A stretch of DNA of 64,000 nucleotides from the NCBI GenBank assembly GCA_030826945.1, contig JAPQLC010000019.1, forward strand, positions 1 through 64,000, written 5' to 3'. This document shows, piece after piece, positions 55,510 to 63,928 of this stretch. Every line of letters begins with the position of its first letter. The first letter of the stretch is position 1. Below the pieces are notes generated by a model. It did no database searches. It worked only from the letters and a program-made list of their open reading frames with translations, and was not told the DNA's origin. The position numbers and the translations under genes are program-made. This stretch comes from Candidatus Thiobius zoothamnicola. GTDB taxonomy: Bacteria; Pseudomonadota; Gammaproteobacteria; Chromatiales; Chromatiaceae.

Positions 55510-57393
55510 TCACACTTCGGCCATATCGCCTTTTTCCTGCAACCATTGCCTGCGATCCGTCGCGCGTTTCTTTGCCAATAACATATCCATCAACTCATCG
55601 GAACCATCACCAGGCGACGCCTGTAATTGCACCAAACGCCGCGTATCCGGGTGCATAGTGGTTTCACGCAGTTGTCCCGGATTCATTTCCCCTAAACCTT
55701 TAAAACGCTGAATATCGACTTTGCCGCGAATTTTTTGCCGGGCAATGCGCGCTATCACGCCTTGGCGCTCAGATTCATCCAATGCATAGAACACCTGTTT
55801 ACCCACATCAATACGATAAAGCGGCGGCATAGCGACATAGACATGGCCTGCTTCAACCAAACTACGGAAATGGCGTACAAACAAAGCACACAACAGCGTG
55901 GCAATATGCGCTCCATCTGAATCCGCATCCGCCAGAATGCAGATCTTACCGAAACGCAGTCCAGATAAATCACAACTCCCAGGATCAACACCGATAGCGA
56001 TGGCAATATCGTGTATTTCCTGCGAAGCCAGCACTTCGGTGGAATCCACTTCCCAAGTATTCAGGATTTTACCGCGCAACGGCATGATCGCTTGAAAAGC
56101 TTTATCACGCGCCTGTTTCGCCGATCCACCCGCCGAGTCCCCTTCGACCAAAAACAATTCGCTTAACCTTTGGTCATCGGTTAAACAATCCGTCAACTTA
56201 CCCGGCAAAGCCGGTCCCTGCACAACCTTCTTACGTACCACTTTTTTACTGAGGCGCTGCCTGTGCTGTGCCGCCCGAATCACCAGCTCAGCAATCTGCG
56301 TCGCCGTTTCAGTATATTCATTCAACCAAAGCGCAAAAGCATCCTTGACCACGCCAGAGACAAAAGCGGCGCAAGCGCGCGAAGAAAGGCGCTCTTTGGT
56401 TTGCCCGGAGAATTGCGGCTCAGCCAGTTTTATCGATAAGACATAACTGACATTACTCCACACATCATCTGGTGCCAGCTTGACGCCACGCGGCAACAAG
56501 TTGCGAAATTCACAAAATTCACGAATCGCCTCAGTCAATCCAGTACGCAATCCATTAACATGCGTCCCTCCCTGAATGGTCGGAATCAGATTAACGTAAC
56601 TTTCCGTTACCACATCTCCACCCTCTGGCAACCAAGCCAATGCCCACTCAGCAGTTCCCGCGTCTTTGACCACATGATCCGTGAATAACTTTTCCGGTAT
56701 CCGTTCCTGCCCTTGAAGCGCATCCACCAGGTAATCAGAGAGACCCTCTTGATAACACCATTCATCATGCTCAGCCTGGCCTTCCTGATAAAAACGAATC
56801 CGTAAACCGGAGCAAAGCACCGCTTTAGCGCGTAATACCTGCTGTAAACGACGAATGCTGAAACTCGGCTTATCAAAAAATGCGGCTTCCGGATAAAAGC
56901 GCAGACGCGTACCCGTATCCTTTTTATTGACTTTACCCATCGCTTGCAGATCGATCACTTTCTGTCCTTTGGCGAAGGCGATATGATGCTCTTCCCCATC
57001 ACGCTTGATCCATACATCCAAACGTTCAGACAACGCATTCACAACTGAAACGCCTACACCATGCAAACCGCCTGAGAATTGATAATTTTTATTGGAGAAC
57101 TTGCCCCCTGCATGCAGTTGCGTGAGCAACACCTCAATGCCCGGAAGATTTTGTTGTGGATGCAGATCAACCGGCATGCCGCGTCCATCATCGCTGATTT
57201 CAATCGAGCCATCCTGATAAAGCGTCACATCAATTTGCCGGGCATACCCAGCCAACGCTTCATCAACGCTATTATCAATCACCTCCTGCGCAAGATGATC
57301 AGGCCGATCCGTGTTGGTATACATACCGGGACGTTTACGCACCGGTTCCAGGCCACGCAACACTTCAATGGCGGAGGCATCGTAATTCGTCAT
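55510..57393 (-). CDS. parE: DNA topoisomerase IV subunit B
   Basis: 627 residues, the ParE length (GyrB is about 800). GHKL ATPase: EVIDNSVDEALAGYA, ISDDGRGMPVD, GGLHGVGVSVVNALS. The Toprim domain has LFLVEGDSAGGSAKQARD and the DADSDGAHI metal site. It decatenates chromosomes together with ParC, which is not in the window. Convergent with the kinase gene, 25 bp apart; rpoH lies 165 bp upstream on the same strand. Confidence 0.95.
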   Translation of the reverse strand: MTNYDASAIEVLRGLEPVRKRPGMYTNTDRPDHLAQEVIDNSVDEALAGYARQIDVTLYQDGSIEISDDGRGMPVDLHPQQNLPGIEVLLTQLHAGGKFSNKNYQFSGGLHGVGVSVVNALSERLDVWIKRDGEEHHIAFAKGQKVIDLQAMGKVNKKDTGTRLRFYPEAAFFDKPSFSIRRLQQVLRAKAVLCSGLRIRFYQEGQAEHDEWCYQEGLSDYLVDALQGQERIPEKLFTDHVVKDAGTAEWALAWLPEGGDVVTESYVNLIPTIQGGTHVNGLRTGLTEAIREFCEFRNLLPRGVKLAPDDVWSNVSYVLSIKLAEPQFSGQTKERLSSRACAAFVSGVVKDAFALWLNEYTETATQIAELVIRAAQHRQRLSKKVVRKKVVQGPALPGKLTDCLTDDQRLSELFLVEGDSAGGSAKQARDKAFQAIMPLRGKILNTWEVDSTEVLASQEIHDIAIAIGVDPGSCDLSGLRFGKICILADADSDGAHIATLLCALFVRHFRSLVEAGHVYVAMPPLYRIDVGKQVFYALDESERQGVIARIARQKIRGKVDIQRFKGLGEMNPGQLRETTMHPDTRRLVQLQASPGDGSDELMDMLLAKKRATDRRQWLQEKGDMAEV

Positions 57394-57558
57394 AGTTTGC
57401 TTAAGTCAGGCCGTGTTGATTGCTGCAGTGCATTTAGCAACCAGCACGTAATTAAGATGAGGGTGCCAAATAGCACCTATTGACAGGTTTCGGCGAATTT
57501 AATCACCACAAAACACACTGAGGCGAGATATCAATGACGCGAAAAAATGCAACGCATT

Positions 57559-58407
57559 TCACGCCATAATCGCGGTTCTCATTTTTTGCATCGCCACTTT
57601 TTCAATCTGCCGGATACGCTCGGCAGATACGCCGTACTCATCCGCCAATTCATGTAAAGTGGCTTTAGACTCACTCAACCAACGGCGCTGTAAAATATCG
57701 CGACTGCGCGCATCCAGACCAGCCAATGCTTGATACAGCGCTTCCTGTTGGCGATGTTCGCTATCCAAGGTTTCAAATTGACTGGCCGGTTCGTGGCGCA
57801 TATCCGCCAGATAAGCCGATGGCGCAAAATTAACGGCATCTTCCTCATCAGCTTGTGGCCCATCAAACGCGATATCCTGGCTGGACATACGCGCCTCCAT
57901 TTCCAACACGGTTTCAGGCTTAACCCCAAGATCTTCTGCAATCCCGGCAACCTCTTCCGGTGAAGACCAGCCCAAACGTTGTTTCGCACTGCGCAAATTG
58001 AAAAACAGTTTGCGCTGCGCCTTGGTGGTCGCCACCTTGACAATGCGCCAATTACGCAAAATATATTCATGCATCTCAGCTTTGACCCAATGCACGGCGA
58101 AAGAAACGAGACGCACGCCAATATCCGGGTCAAAGCGCCGCACCGCCTTCATCAAGCCGATCGTGCCCTCCTGCACCAGATCCTGCTGCGGCAGTCCGTA
58201 GCCATTGTAATTACGCGCGATGCGCACGACAAAACGTAAATGCGCAAAAATCAGCTCACGCGCCGCCGCCAAATCCTGATCATCACGGTAGCGGATTGCC
58301 AACGCCTTCTCACGCTCCGCGCTCAGCATAGGCAACTGAAACGCCGCATTGATATAGGCGTCCATACTACCAGTGGGTAAAAGAGGGGAAATCGCTGTAT
58401 TAGTCAT
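57559..58407 (-). CDS. rpoH: Heat-shock sigma factor RpoH (sigma-32)
   Basis: 282 residues from ATG 58407; a GTG at 58425 is possible, but the protein aligned to RpoH begins at MTNTAISPLLPTGSMDAYI. Region 2 motifs: DLVQEGTIGLMKAVRRFDP, FAVHWVKAEMHEYILRNWR. The RpoH box (QRKLFFNLR) that separates it from other sigma-70 proteins is present. The region 4.2 helix-turn-helix ends TLHELADEYGVSAERIRQIE. Its promoter carries two CIRCE operators. It is unlinked from ftsYEX, its usual neighbour. Confidence 0.95.
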   Translation of the reverse strand: MTNTAISPLLPTGSMDAYINAAFQLPMLSAEREKALAIRYRDDQDLAAARELIFAHLRFVVRIARNYNGYGLPQQDLVQEGTIGLMKAVRRFDPDIGVRLVSFAVHWVKAEMHEYILRNWRIVKVATTKAQRKLFFNLRSAKQRLGWSSPEEVAGIAEDLGVKPETVLEMEARMSSQDIAFDGPQADEEDAVNFAPSAYLADMRHEPASQFETLDSEHRQQEALYQALAGLDARSRDILQRRWLSESKATLHELADEYGVSAERIRQIEKVAMQKMRTAIMA

Positions 58408-58558
58408 CAATTTAAACCACGCCACTTGATTATCTATGTCCCAGGCGAAATGCCCGTAGAAGTCTCGTGTAGTTACTTCCCTGAATCCGGCTTCCTTAAA
58501 TCAGCGGATTACGAAAATGTATTCTCATAACCCAACACATCCAGCTACGCCATTTCTT

Positions 58559-58586
58559 AATATACGATCAGACTAGCACTCCTCAA
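58559..58586 (-). promoter_or_regulatory. Probable sigma-70 promoter of rpoH
   Basis: On the minus strand TTGAGG (58586-58581) and TATATT (58564-58559) are 16 nt apart, a fair sigma-70 promoter about 150 nt before the rpoH start. The downstream CIRCE copy overlaps the -35 box and the spacer. Confidence 0.5.
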
Positions 58587-58599
58587 TCAGGGGTGCCAG
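58573..58599. promoter_or_regulatory. CIRCE operator, copy 2 (HrcA site) at rpoH
   Basis: CTAGCACTC-N9-GGGTGCCAG matches the CIRCE consensus (TTAGCACTC-N9-GAGTGCTAA) at 14 of 18 arm positions with the correct 9-nt spacer. It overlaps the predicted rpoH promoter. HrcA bound here would block transcription. Confidence 0.7.
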
Positions 58600-58603
58600 T
58601 TGT

Positions 58604-58630
58604 TTAGCACTCTAATAGTGAGAGTGCCAA
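58604..58630. promoter_or_regulatory. CIRCE operator, copy 1 (HrcA site) at rpoH
   Basis: TTAGCACTC-N9-GAGTGCCAA matches the CIRCE consensus at 17 of 18 arm positions with the exact 9-nt spacer. It begins 31 bp from copy 2, close to three helical turns, so both sites face the same side of the DNA. Confidence 0.88.
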
Positions 58631-58650
58631 AATAATACCACTATTTGGCT

Positions 58651-58678
58651 AAAACGAAAAAACCCGCCATCGGCGGGT
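58651..58678 (-). terminator. Intrinsic terminator between the 76-residue gene and rpoH
   Basis: ACCCGCC (58662-58668), a 3-nt loop and GGCGGGT (58672-58678) form a GC-rich stem. On the minus strand a TTTTTTCGTTTT run follows. It ends transcription of the small gene at 58708-58935 and isolates the rpoH promoter. A shorter TCTTTT run on the plus side makes it potentially bidirectional. Confidence 0.85.
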
Positions 58679-58707
58679 CTTTTAAGGCAATTACCTGATT
58701 GGAACGC

Positions 58708-58935
58708 TTACACGGCGCTTGAACCGACTAACTTATGAGAGATTTCAACAACACGCATGGCTTTTTCCATGTAAGTCTCACGATAGTCCTTGAGCAAACC
58801 ATCCTGGCTATAGTAATAATCCTTGCCTGAGATGCCGCCATCATGTTCACGATCAATGAATTGCTTTTGCAATTCCAGCATTTCGCTGATCAAGGTTGCT
58901 TTTTCCGCTTCTAACGCCGCTTTATCTTCACTCAT
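58708..58935 (-). CDS. Small helical protein of unknown function
   Basis: 75 residues from ATG 58935; ATG 58938 is adjacent and GGAG lies just before both. Two charged helices (KAALEAEKATLISEMLELQKQ and ETYMEKAMRVVEISHKL, in part) flank a Gly/Tyr-rich turn (DGGISGKDYYYSQDGLL). The composition and good ribosome site argue for a real gene, and it has its own terminator. I do not recognise the family. It lies downstream of the TRAP permease genes on the same strand, 80 bp away. Confidence 0.7.
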   Translation of the reverse strand: MSEDKAALEAEKATLISEMLELQKQFIDREHDGGISGKDYYYSQDGLLKDYRETYMEKAMRVVEISHKLVGSSAV

Positions 58936-59018
58936 CATGCACTCCGTGAAATTCACCTAACCGGGATTGGTTAAGCGGCGGCAATATAACATACCGCCCA
59001 TCATCTGCGCAGGCTTGA

Positions 59019-60428
59019 TCAAACAGCTCCTATCAGGCTTGGCAACCACAGCACAATCTGCGGCATGAGGATTAATACGGCGATAGTCAGTATGTCGGCG
59101 ATGAAAAAAGGCGTCACGCCACGAAACACATCTTGTACGGAACATTCCGGGCGCACACCCGCGACGACAAAGCAGTTCAACCCGATGGGCGGCGTAATCA
59201 AACAAAGCTCGGCCATTTTGACGACAATAATGCCGAACCAGATGGCGCAGCCCGTCTCGGATAAACCAAAGGCGGAATCGGCCGCACTGACACCCACCCC
59301 TCCGTTCAACGCGATCACCGCCGGGTAAACGACCGGCAAAGTCAGCAACAACATGCCAATAGCATCCATAAACATGCCCAGAATGGCATAAGCACATAAA
59401 ATCAGGATCAACGTCAGTAATGGGCTTTGTTCCAAACCGCTGATCCAATCAGCGAAAGTTCCGGGCAGATCGGCAAAACCGAGAAAGCGCACATATAACA
59501 GCACCCCCCAGATAATGGTGAAGATCATCGCGGTCAGTTTGGCGGTTTCCAGCAACGCGCCCCGCAAGTCGTGCCATCGCATGCCTTTGTACGCGGCCAG
59601 ACAGAGAATGATGAATGCGCCGAGTGCGCCTGCTTCGGTCGGCGTGCCCACGCCACCATAGATGCAGACGAAAATAATACCGGTCACGATAAAGATCGGC
59701 AATGCACCCGGCAATGCGGCGAACCGCTCCCGCCAACCGTAGCCCTGCACCGGCGGCCCCAAATCCTGACGTAAGCGAGCAAGCACAATCACCAGCCCGG
59801 CATAAATCAGTGCGGAGACGATACCTGGCAAAAAACCCGCCATCAACAAAGCGCCGACATCCTGTTCAACGATAATGGCATAAATGACCAATATCGCCGA
59901 CGGTGGAATCAACGAAGCCAAAGTACCACCCGCCGCCACCACGCCCGCCGCAAAACGTTTGTCATAACCCAATTTCAGCATCTCTGGAATCGCGATGCGT
60001 GCGAACACGGCGGAAGTGGCGACAGATGCGCCCGAGACCGCCGCGAATCCGGCGGTGGAAAACACCGTGGCGACCGCCATGCCGCCAGGCAACCAGCCAA
60101 CCCAACGTTTTGCCGCCTCAAATAAAGCGCGGGTAAGACCGGCATGATAAGCGAGAAAACCGATTAAAATGAAAGTCGGAATCAAAGACAAAGCGACCGT
60201 CGATATTTTGGAATGCGGGATGGTTCCCGCCATTTTTATCGCCACCATCAGGCCTTTCTCAAACCCCAGTTTGGCAGTGAAAATCCACAACAATCCTAAG
60301 AAACCGGCCAAAGCCGCCGCGAACGCCACCCGCATTCCGAGCACCACCAAAACCAGCATCAAACCAGTGACCCATAAACCGATATCAATGGATGACATGG
60401 TGGCCATCTGCTGCCAGACCATGTTCAT
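59019..60428 (-). CDS. dctM: TRAP transporter large permease subunit (DctM family)
   Basis: 469 residues and about 12 membrane segments. DctM signatures: GMRVAFAAALAGFLGL, FILIGFLAYHAGL, AGFAAVSGASVATSAVFARIA, and ITPPIGLNCFVVAGV near the C-terminus. It moves a carboxylate or similar solute with Na+ once delivered by a periplasmic binding protein. The ATG overlaps the dctQ stop by 4 bp. No DctP gene is adjacent. Confidence 0.93.
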   Translation of the reverse strand: MNMVWQQMATMSSIDIGLWVTGLMLVLVVLGMRVAFAAALAGFLGLLWIFTAKLGFEKGLMVAIKMAGTIPHSKISTVALSLIPTFILIGFLAYHAGLTRALFEAAKRWVGWLPGGMAVATVFSTAGFAAVSGASVATSAVFARIAIPEMLKLGYDKRFAAGVVAAGGTLASLIPPSAILVIYAIIVEQDVGALLMAGFLPGIVSALIYAGLVIVLARLRQDLGPPVQGYGWRERFAALPGALPIFIVTGIIFVCIYGGVGTPTEAGALGAFIILCLAAYKGMRWHDLRGALLETAKLTAMIFTIIWGVLLYVRFLGFADLPGTFADWISGLEQSPLLTLILILCAYAILGMFMDAIGMLLLTLPVVYPAVIALNGGVGVSAADSAFGLSETGCAIWFGIIVVKMAELCLITPPIGLNCFVVAGVRPECSVQDVFRGVTPFFIADILTIAVLILMPQIVLWLPSLIGAV

Positions 60429-61042
60429 GCATCATCACCTTTTAACAATACATCGGCCTCACGCACTGCGGTCTGCGCTGGATTTTCGCTTTGCGGAATC
60501 ACGATCGGCAGTTTGTTGGGATAAGTTAATGCACGCAGACAAGCCATGATTTGCACGCTTAACCGCAGCGCCAGAAAACTCAACGCAACCGGTACCACCA
60601 ATTTGGCAGGCCAAGTCGGCAAATCAATATCGAGAGAGGAGTCACCCAGCACAAACGTTCGATTGAAATGTAAGTAAGAGCCGTAAATGAGCACTAAAAT
60701 CAGCCCTAACATCAATACACTGGAAACCAATTCAACGAACCACAGGCGCGCTTTGCTCAAGCGGCCAACCACAACATCCATGCGGATATGCCCTCCCAGC
60801 CGCTGGGTATAAGCGATCCCCAGAAACGCCATAAAGGCCATCGCCTGTTCAACCCAATCAATATAGCCGTTGATGGGTAAATCAAACAGCCAACGCCCAA
60901 GAATATTGCCCACGGCCAGCAATACCAGCGCTAAGATGATCACGCCGCCAAACAAGGTCAATGCCGATTCGAGCCGGAAAAGCCACTGATCAAAACGACT
61001 CAAACGGCTTTGATCGGTCAGGATGTTGATGGGATCAGACAT
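60425..61042 (-). CDS. dctQ: TRAP transporter small permease subunit (DctQ family)
   Basis: 205 residues with four membrane helices. FGGVIILALVLLAVGNILGRW, then WVEQAMAFMAFLGIAYTQRLGGHIRMDVV (quoted as the DctQ W-x-E-E-x-x-R-x-x-x-x-W-x-x-x-x-G-x-x-x-x-x-x-x-G-H-x-x-x-D pattern) identify it. It assembles with DctM. Its first 25 bp overlap the 5-formyl-THF cyclo-ligase gene, so the three genes are co-transcribed. Confidence 0.9.
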   Translation of the reverse strand: MSDPINILTDQSRLSRFDQWLFRLESALTLFGGVIILALVLLAVGNILGRWLFDLPINGYIDWVEQAMAFMAFLGIAYTQRLGGHIRMDVVVGRLSKARLWFVELVSSVLMLGLILVLIYGSYLHFNRTFVLGDSSLDIDLPTWPAKLVVPVALSFLALRLSVQIMACLRALTYPNKLPIVIPQSENPAQTAVREADVLLKGDDA

Positions 61043-61608
61043 AAGGATTGAGTCACCACTTTATCCAACGCAATATCCCAGGGCTTGATATCCCATTGGG
61101 AACATTGCTGCTCATCAAATGCGACGCCAATCAATTGTGGGCCACGCCAAATTCTGCGCCGCCGCCGATACGCAAAAGTACGGTCATAAAACCCCCCGCC
61201 CATTCCCAGACGATGGCGACTTTGAGAAAACCCTAATAGCGGTGTCAGTACGACATCCAGTAAACTGGGCTTGATGCAGGTAGAGAAAGCATAAGCCGGT
61301 TCAGGAATATTGAACCGGTTTTTTCGCATCGGCGTATCGGGCGTCCAAACGGCGAATAACAACCGCCCGGGCAAAAAAGGATGCAATACCGGCAAATAGC
61401 AAGTCATACCAACACGATAAGCTGAAATCAGACTGGGCAACGGGTCGGCTTCGCCCTTACAAGCGACATAGGCCGCCAGACGTTTAGCCCGTTTAAACTC
61501 AGGCAACGCCTGTATCCGCTGGTTAATGCGCCAGTTCGCCTGTACGCGTTGTTTGGCCGGTATATCAAGGCGACGCTGTTTGAGTTGTCGGCGGAGTAAA
61601 GCACTCAT
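61018..61608 (-). CDS. 5-formyltetrahydrofolate cyclo-ligase
   Basis: 196 residues. LLRRQLKQRRLDIPAKQR is the usual N-terminus. The ATP/substrate site is GFSQSRHRLGMGGGFYDR, and LIGVAFDEQQ is the closing strand. It converts 5-formyl-THF to 5,10-methenyl-THF with ATP (the MTHFS/YgfA/FAU1 family). It is divergent from nadD across 21 bp, so the promoters must overlap. There is no room for a 6S RNA gene, which precedes this gene in E. coli. Confidence 0.92.
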   Translation of the reverse strand: MSALLRRQLKQRRLDIPAKQRVQANWRINQRIQALPEFKRAKRLAAYVACKGEADPLPSLISAYRVGMTCYLPVLHPFLPGRLLFAVWTPDTPMRKNRFNIPEPAYAFSTCIKPSLLDVVLTPLLGFSQSRHRLGMGGGFYDRTFAYRRRRRIWRGPQLIGVAFDEQQCSQWDIKPWDIALDKVVTQSLCLIPSTS

Positions 61609-61629
61609 GATGATAAATAGGTTGAATAC

Positions 61630-62262
61630 ATGATTGGCATTTTAGGAGGCGCATTTGACCCTGTACACCATGGCCACTTACGCATCGCCCTGGATGTGCT
61701 GGAAACATTAAACTTACGACAAGTGCGCATGATGCCACTGTATCAAGCGACGCACAAAGCACAGCCGGGCGCCAGCGCCGAACACCGCCTGACCATGTTG
61801 CGACTGGCGTTGCGTCAACAAGATCAATTACTGGCGGATGATGGCGAAATCAAACGCGGCGGCCACTCTTATATGATTGATACCCTGCGTTGGCTGCATG
61901 CCGAAATGCCGGGCCAAAGATTCTGCCTACTGTTAGGCGGCGACGCTTTCAACCACTTCGCCGCCTGGCGCGAACCGGAATCCATTCTGCAACTGGCGAA
62001 TATTGTGGTAATGCAACGTCCAGATCATGCATCCCCCCCCCATCATTCGCTTAAACGCTGGCTTGAACAAGGCGAATGCCAGGATGTAGACGCATTTAAT
62101 CAACGGTCAGCAGGCGGCATTTATTGCCAGCCCGTCACCCAACTCGCCATTTCCTCCACTCAAATACGCCAATGTTTGCAACAGGGACGACAGGCGGATT
62201 ACTTACTGCCTCCGCAAGTATTGGATTATATTCATCAGCATCATCTTTATGCTTTATCATGA
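61630..62262 (+). CDS. nadD: Nicotinate-nucleotide adenylyltransferase
   Basis: 210 residues. It has the nucleotidyltransferase loop GILGGAFDPVHHGHLRIA with (H/T)xGH, LLGGDAFNHFAAW, and the C-terminal ISSTQIR motif. It makes deamido-NAD from NaMN and ATP. It is followed 30 bp later by rsfS, the common bacterial pairing. Confidence 0.95.
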   Translation: MIGILGGAFDPVHHGHLRIALDVLETLNLRQVRMMPLYQATHKAQPGASAEHRLTMLRLALRQQDQLLADDGEIKRGGHSYMIDTLRWLHAEMPGQRFCLLLGGDAFNHFAAWREPESILQLANIVVMQRPDHASPPHHSLKRWLEQGECQDVDAFNQRSAGGIYCQPVTQLAISSTQIRQCLQQGRQADYLLPPQVLDYIHQHHLYALS

Positions 62263-62292
62263 ACCCCCATGCAACAAAATACCGGGAGCTAT

Positions 62293-62649
62293 ATGCAGAT
62301 AGAAACATTACGTGATTTGGTGGTGCAGGCTTTGGCCGATATGGAAGCCTTGGATGTGCGGGTATTGGATGTACGGGGACGCACCAGCATTATGGATTTT
62401 CTGGTCATCGCTTCAGGCACTTCGGCGCGTCACGTCAAATCCATGGCAGAAACGGTCGCCTTCAAAGCCAAACAGGCTGGCGAACCCGCTATCGGCCAGG
62501 AAGGCCTGCAAGAAGGCGAATGGGCTTTGGTGGATTTAAATGGCGTCGTGCTACATGCCATGCAAGCCAAAGTGCGGGATTATTACGAAATCGAGAAACT
62601 CTGGGATATGGAACCGGAAGCCGCCACACAAAGTCAGATGCGTCAGTGA
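62293..62649 (+). CDS. rsfS: Ribosomal silencing factor RsfS
   Basis: 118 residues from ATG 62293, with GGGAG upstream; the frame is open from 62269. The RsfS/DUF143 core is present: DIRGRTSI-like LDVRGRTSIMDFLVIASGTSARHVKSMA (quoted in pieces), GEWALVDLNGVVLHAM and YYEIEKLW. It binds L14 and blocks subunit joining during starvation. The usual next gene, rlmH, is absent; a 27-codon frame (62646-62729) overlapping its stop is probably not a gene. Confidence 0.93.
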   Translation: MQIETLRDLVVQALADMEALDVRVLDVRGRTSIMDFLVIASGTSARHVKSMAETVAFKAKQAGEPAIGQEGLQEGEWALVDLNGVVLHAMQAKVRDYYEIEKLWDMEPEAATQSQMRQ

Positions 62650-62778
62650 AATTCAATGCGGTGCAAAGCGCAAAAAAGGATTTCGAAAAATTAGCCACCC
62701 TGATTGCAGAAAAAATAGCGCTGAAATAACTAAATACCTAACATTGATAACCTCCAAACAAGCACAGGATAAAAAACC

Positions 62779-63285
62779 ATGCACCACCACCTTATGAACG
62801 CGCTCGCCCTCATCGTCAGCTCGATGCTTTTTATCACCCCTGCCCTGGCGCAAAGCGAAAAACCCACTGACCATGCAGCACTTGAAGGAATAACCACTGG
62901 AAAAGTCGTGTGGGATATCAATATGGGGAACCCAAAGAAGCTGACGCTATACCTAAAGGTTATCCAAGAGACTTACGATGACCTTGCCCGCCAAAATGTT
63001 ACGCCGGACATGATCTTTACGTTTCGTGGCCAATCATTACTGCTGATTTCCACAGAACGTGAACAAATCCCTCTTGAGCAACACATTCATCTGGATGAAG
63101 TCGCCAAGCTGCTGGCTGATCTCAACAAACGCCCTGGCGTCAAAATGGAGGCTTGTTCAGTCGCAGGCCGGTTGTTCGGCATAGAATCCAACGAACTCCT
63201 ACCGAACATACCAGCCGTTGGAAACACTTTCGTCTCTTTGATTGGCTACCAAGCAAAAGGATATAGCGCTATTCCAATCTACTAG
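62779..63285 (+). CDS. Exported DsrE-family protein
   Basis: 168 residues. A cleavable signal peptide (about residues 1-25, LIVSSMLFITPALAQS) is followed by a DsrE/DsrF-like fold: KVVWDINMGNPKKLTLYLK, TFRGQSLLLI and a single Cys in GVKMEACSVAGRLFGIE at the position of the DsrE-family cysteine. Periplasmic members are common in environmental gammaproteobacteria and may handle sulfur or serve redox roles; none is proven here. The upstream gap of 129 bp gives room for its own promoter. Confidence 0.8.
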   Translation: MHHHLMNALALIVSSMLFITPALAQSEKPTDHAALEGITTGKVVWDINMGNPKKLTLYLKVIQETYDDLARQNVTPDMIFTFRGQSLLLISTEREQIPLEQHIHLDEVAKLLADLNKRPGVKMEACSVAGRLFGIESNELLPNIPAVGNTFVSLIGYQAKGYSAIPIY

Positions 63286-63313
63286 CCGATTAACAACGCT
63301 TGAAGCATCCATC

Positions 63314-63928
63314 ATGACTGAATTGACGGATAAGCTGAGGAAAATGAATAAGCAACCGCATAGCATCGAAATTATCCTGCCAGATTGGATCGATGGCTAT
63401 TGTGAGCAATATGCCCCGACAAATTCTTTAAACGAAAAAATGGACTTTGTCATTCATGCAGCTCATGAAAACATCTTAAGAGAAACTGGCGGTCCGTTCG
63501 CCACCGCCATATTTGAGATGGCTTCAAACAAACTGATATCGTTGGGAGTGAACCTTGTCATGACAGGGGGCATGTCCATACTCCACGCAGAAATGGTCGC
63601 CATTGCAGTCGCGCAAAAAAAGCTTGGCGCATACGATCTAGGCGGCGCAGAAACAACCAAGCATGAAATCGTATCCAGCACAGAACCTTGTGCGATGTGT
63701 TTTGGCGCTATTCCCTGGTCAGGAGTTACCCGATTCGTAACGGGCGCATTAAGTCAGGATGCGAGAGAGATTGGCTTTGATGAAGGGCCTAAACCTGTTG
63801 ATTGGATTGGCGAGTTGACCCGTCGGGGAATTGAGGTCATTGACAAGGTTGAACGTAATCACGCGGTCAGCGTATTTGCACAATACCTTGAGAAAGGTGG
63901 CCATATCTACAACTCAAGAGAGCAATGA
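63314..63928 (+). CDS. Nucleoside/guanine deaminase-like zinc deaminase
   Basis: 204 residues from ATG 63314; the frame stays open upstream into the DsrE gene but that part is not conserved. The CDA-fold zinc site is complete: His-Ala-Glu in MSILHAEMVAIA and Pro-Cys-x2-Cys in TEPCAMCFGAI. The ARPFATAIF-like start of the domain appears as GGPFATAIFEM. Closest in layout to guanine deaminases and related nucleoside deaminases; the exact base cannot be inferred. It lies 28 bp after the DsrE gene. Confidence 0.85.
   Translation: MTELTDKLRKMNKQPHSIEIILPDWIDGYCEQYAPTNSLNEKMDFVIHAAHENILRETGGPFATAIFEMASNKLISLGVNLVMTGGMSILHAEMVAIAVAQKKLGAYDLGGAETTKHEIVSSTEPCAMCFGAIPWSGVTRFVTGALSQDAREIGFDEGPKPVDWIGELTRRGIEVIDKVERNHAVSVFAQYLEKGGHIYNSREQ

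Noticed and set aside
61609-61629. 6S RNA gene next to the 5-formyl-THF cyclo-ligase
   Set aside because: Only 21 bp separate the cyclo-ligase gene from nadD, so there is no room.
62646-62729. 27-codon frame whose GTG overlaps the rsfS stop
   Set aside because: Coupling is suggestive, but it is very short, lacks a ribosome site and matches nothing I know. It may be a remnant.
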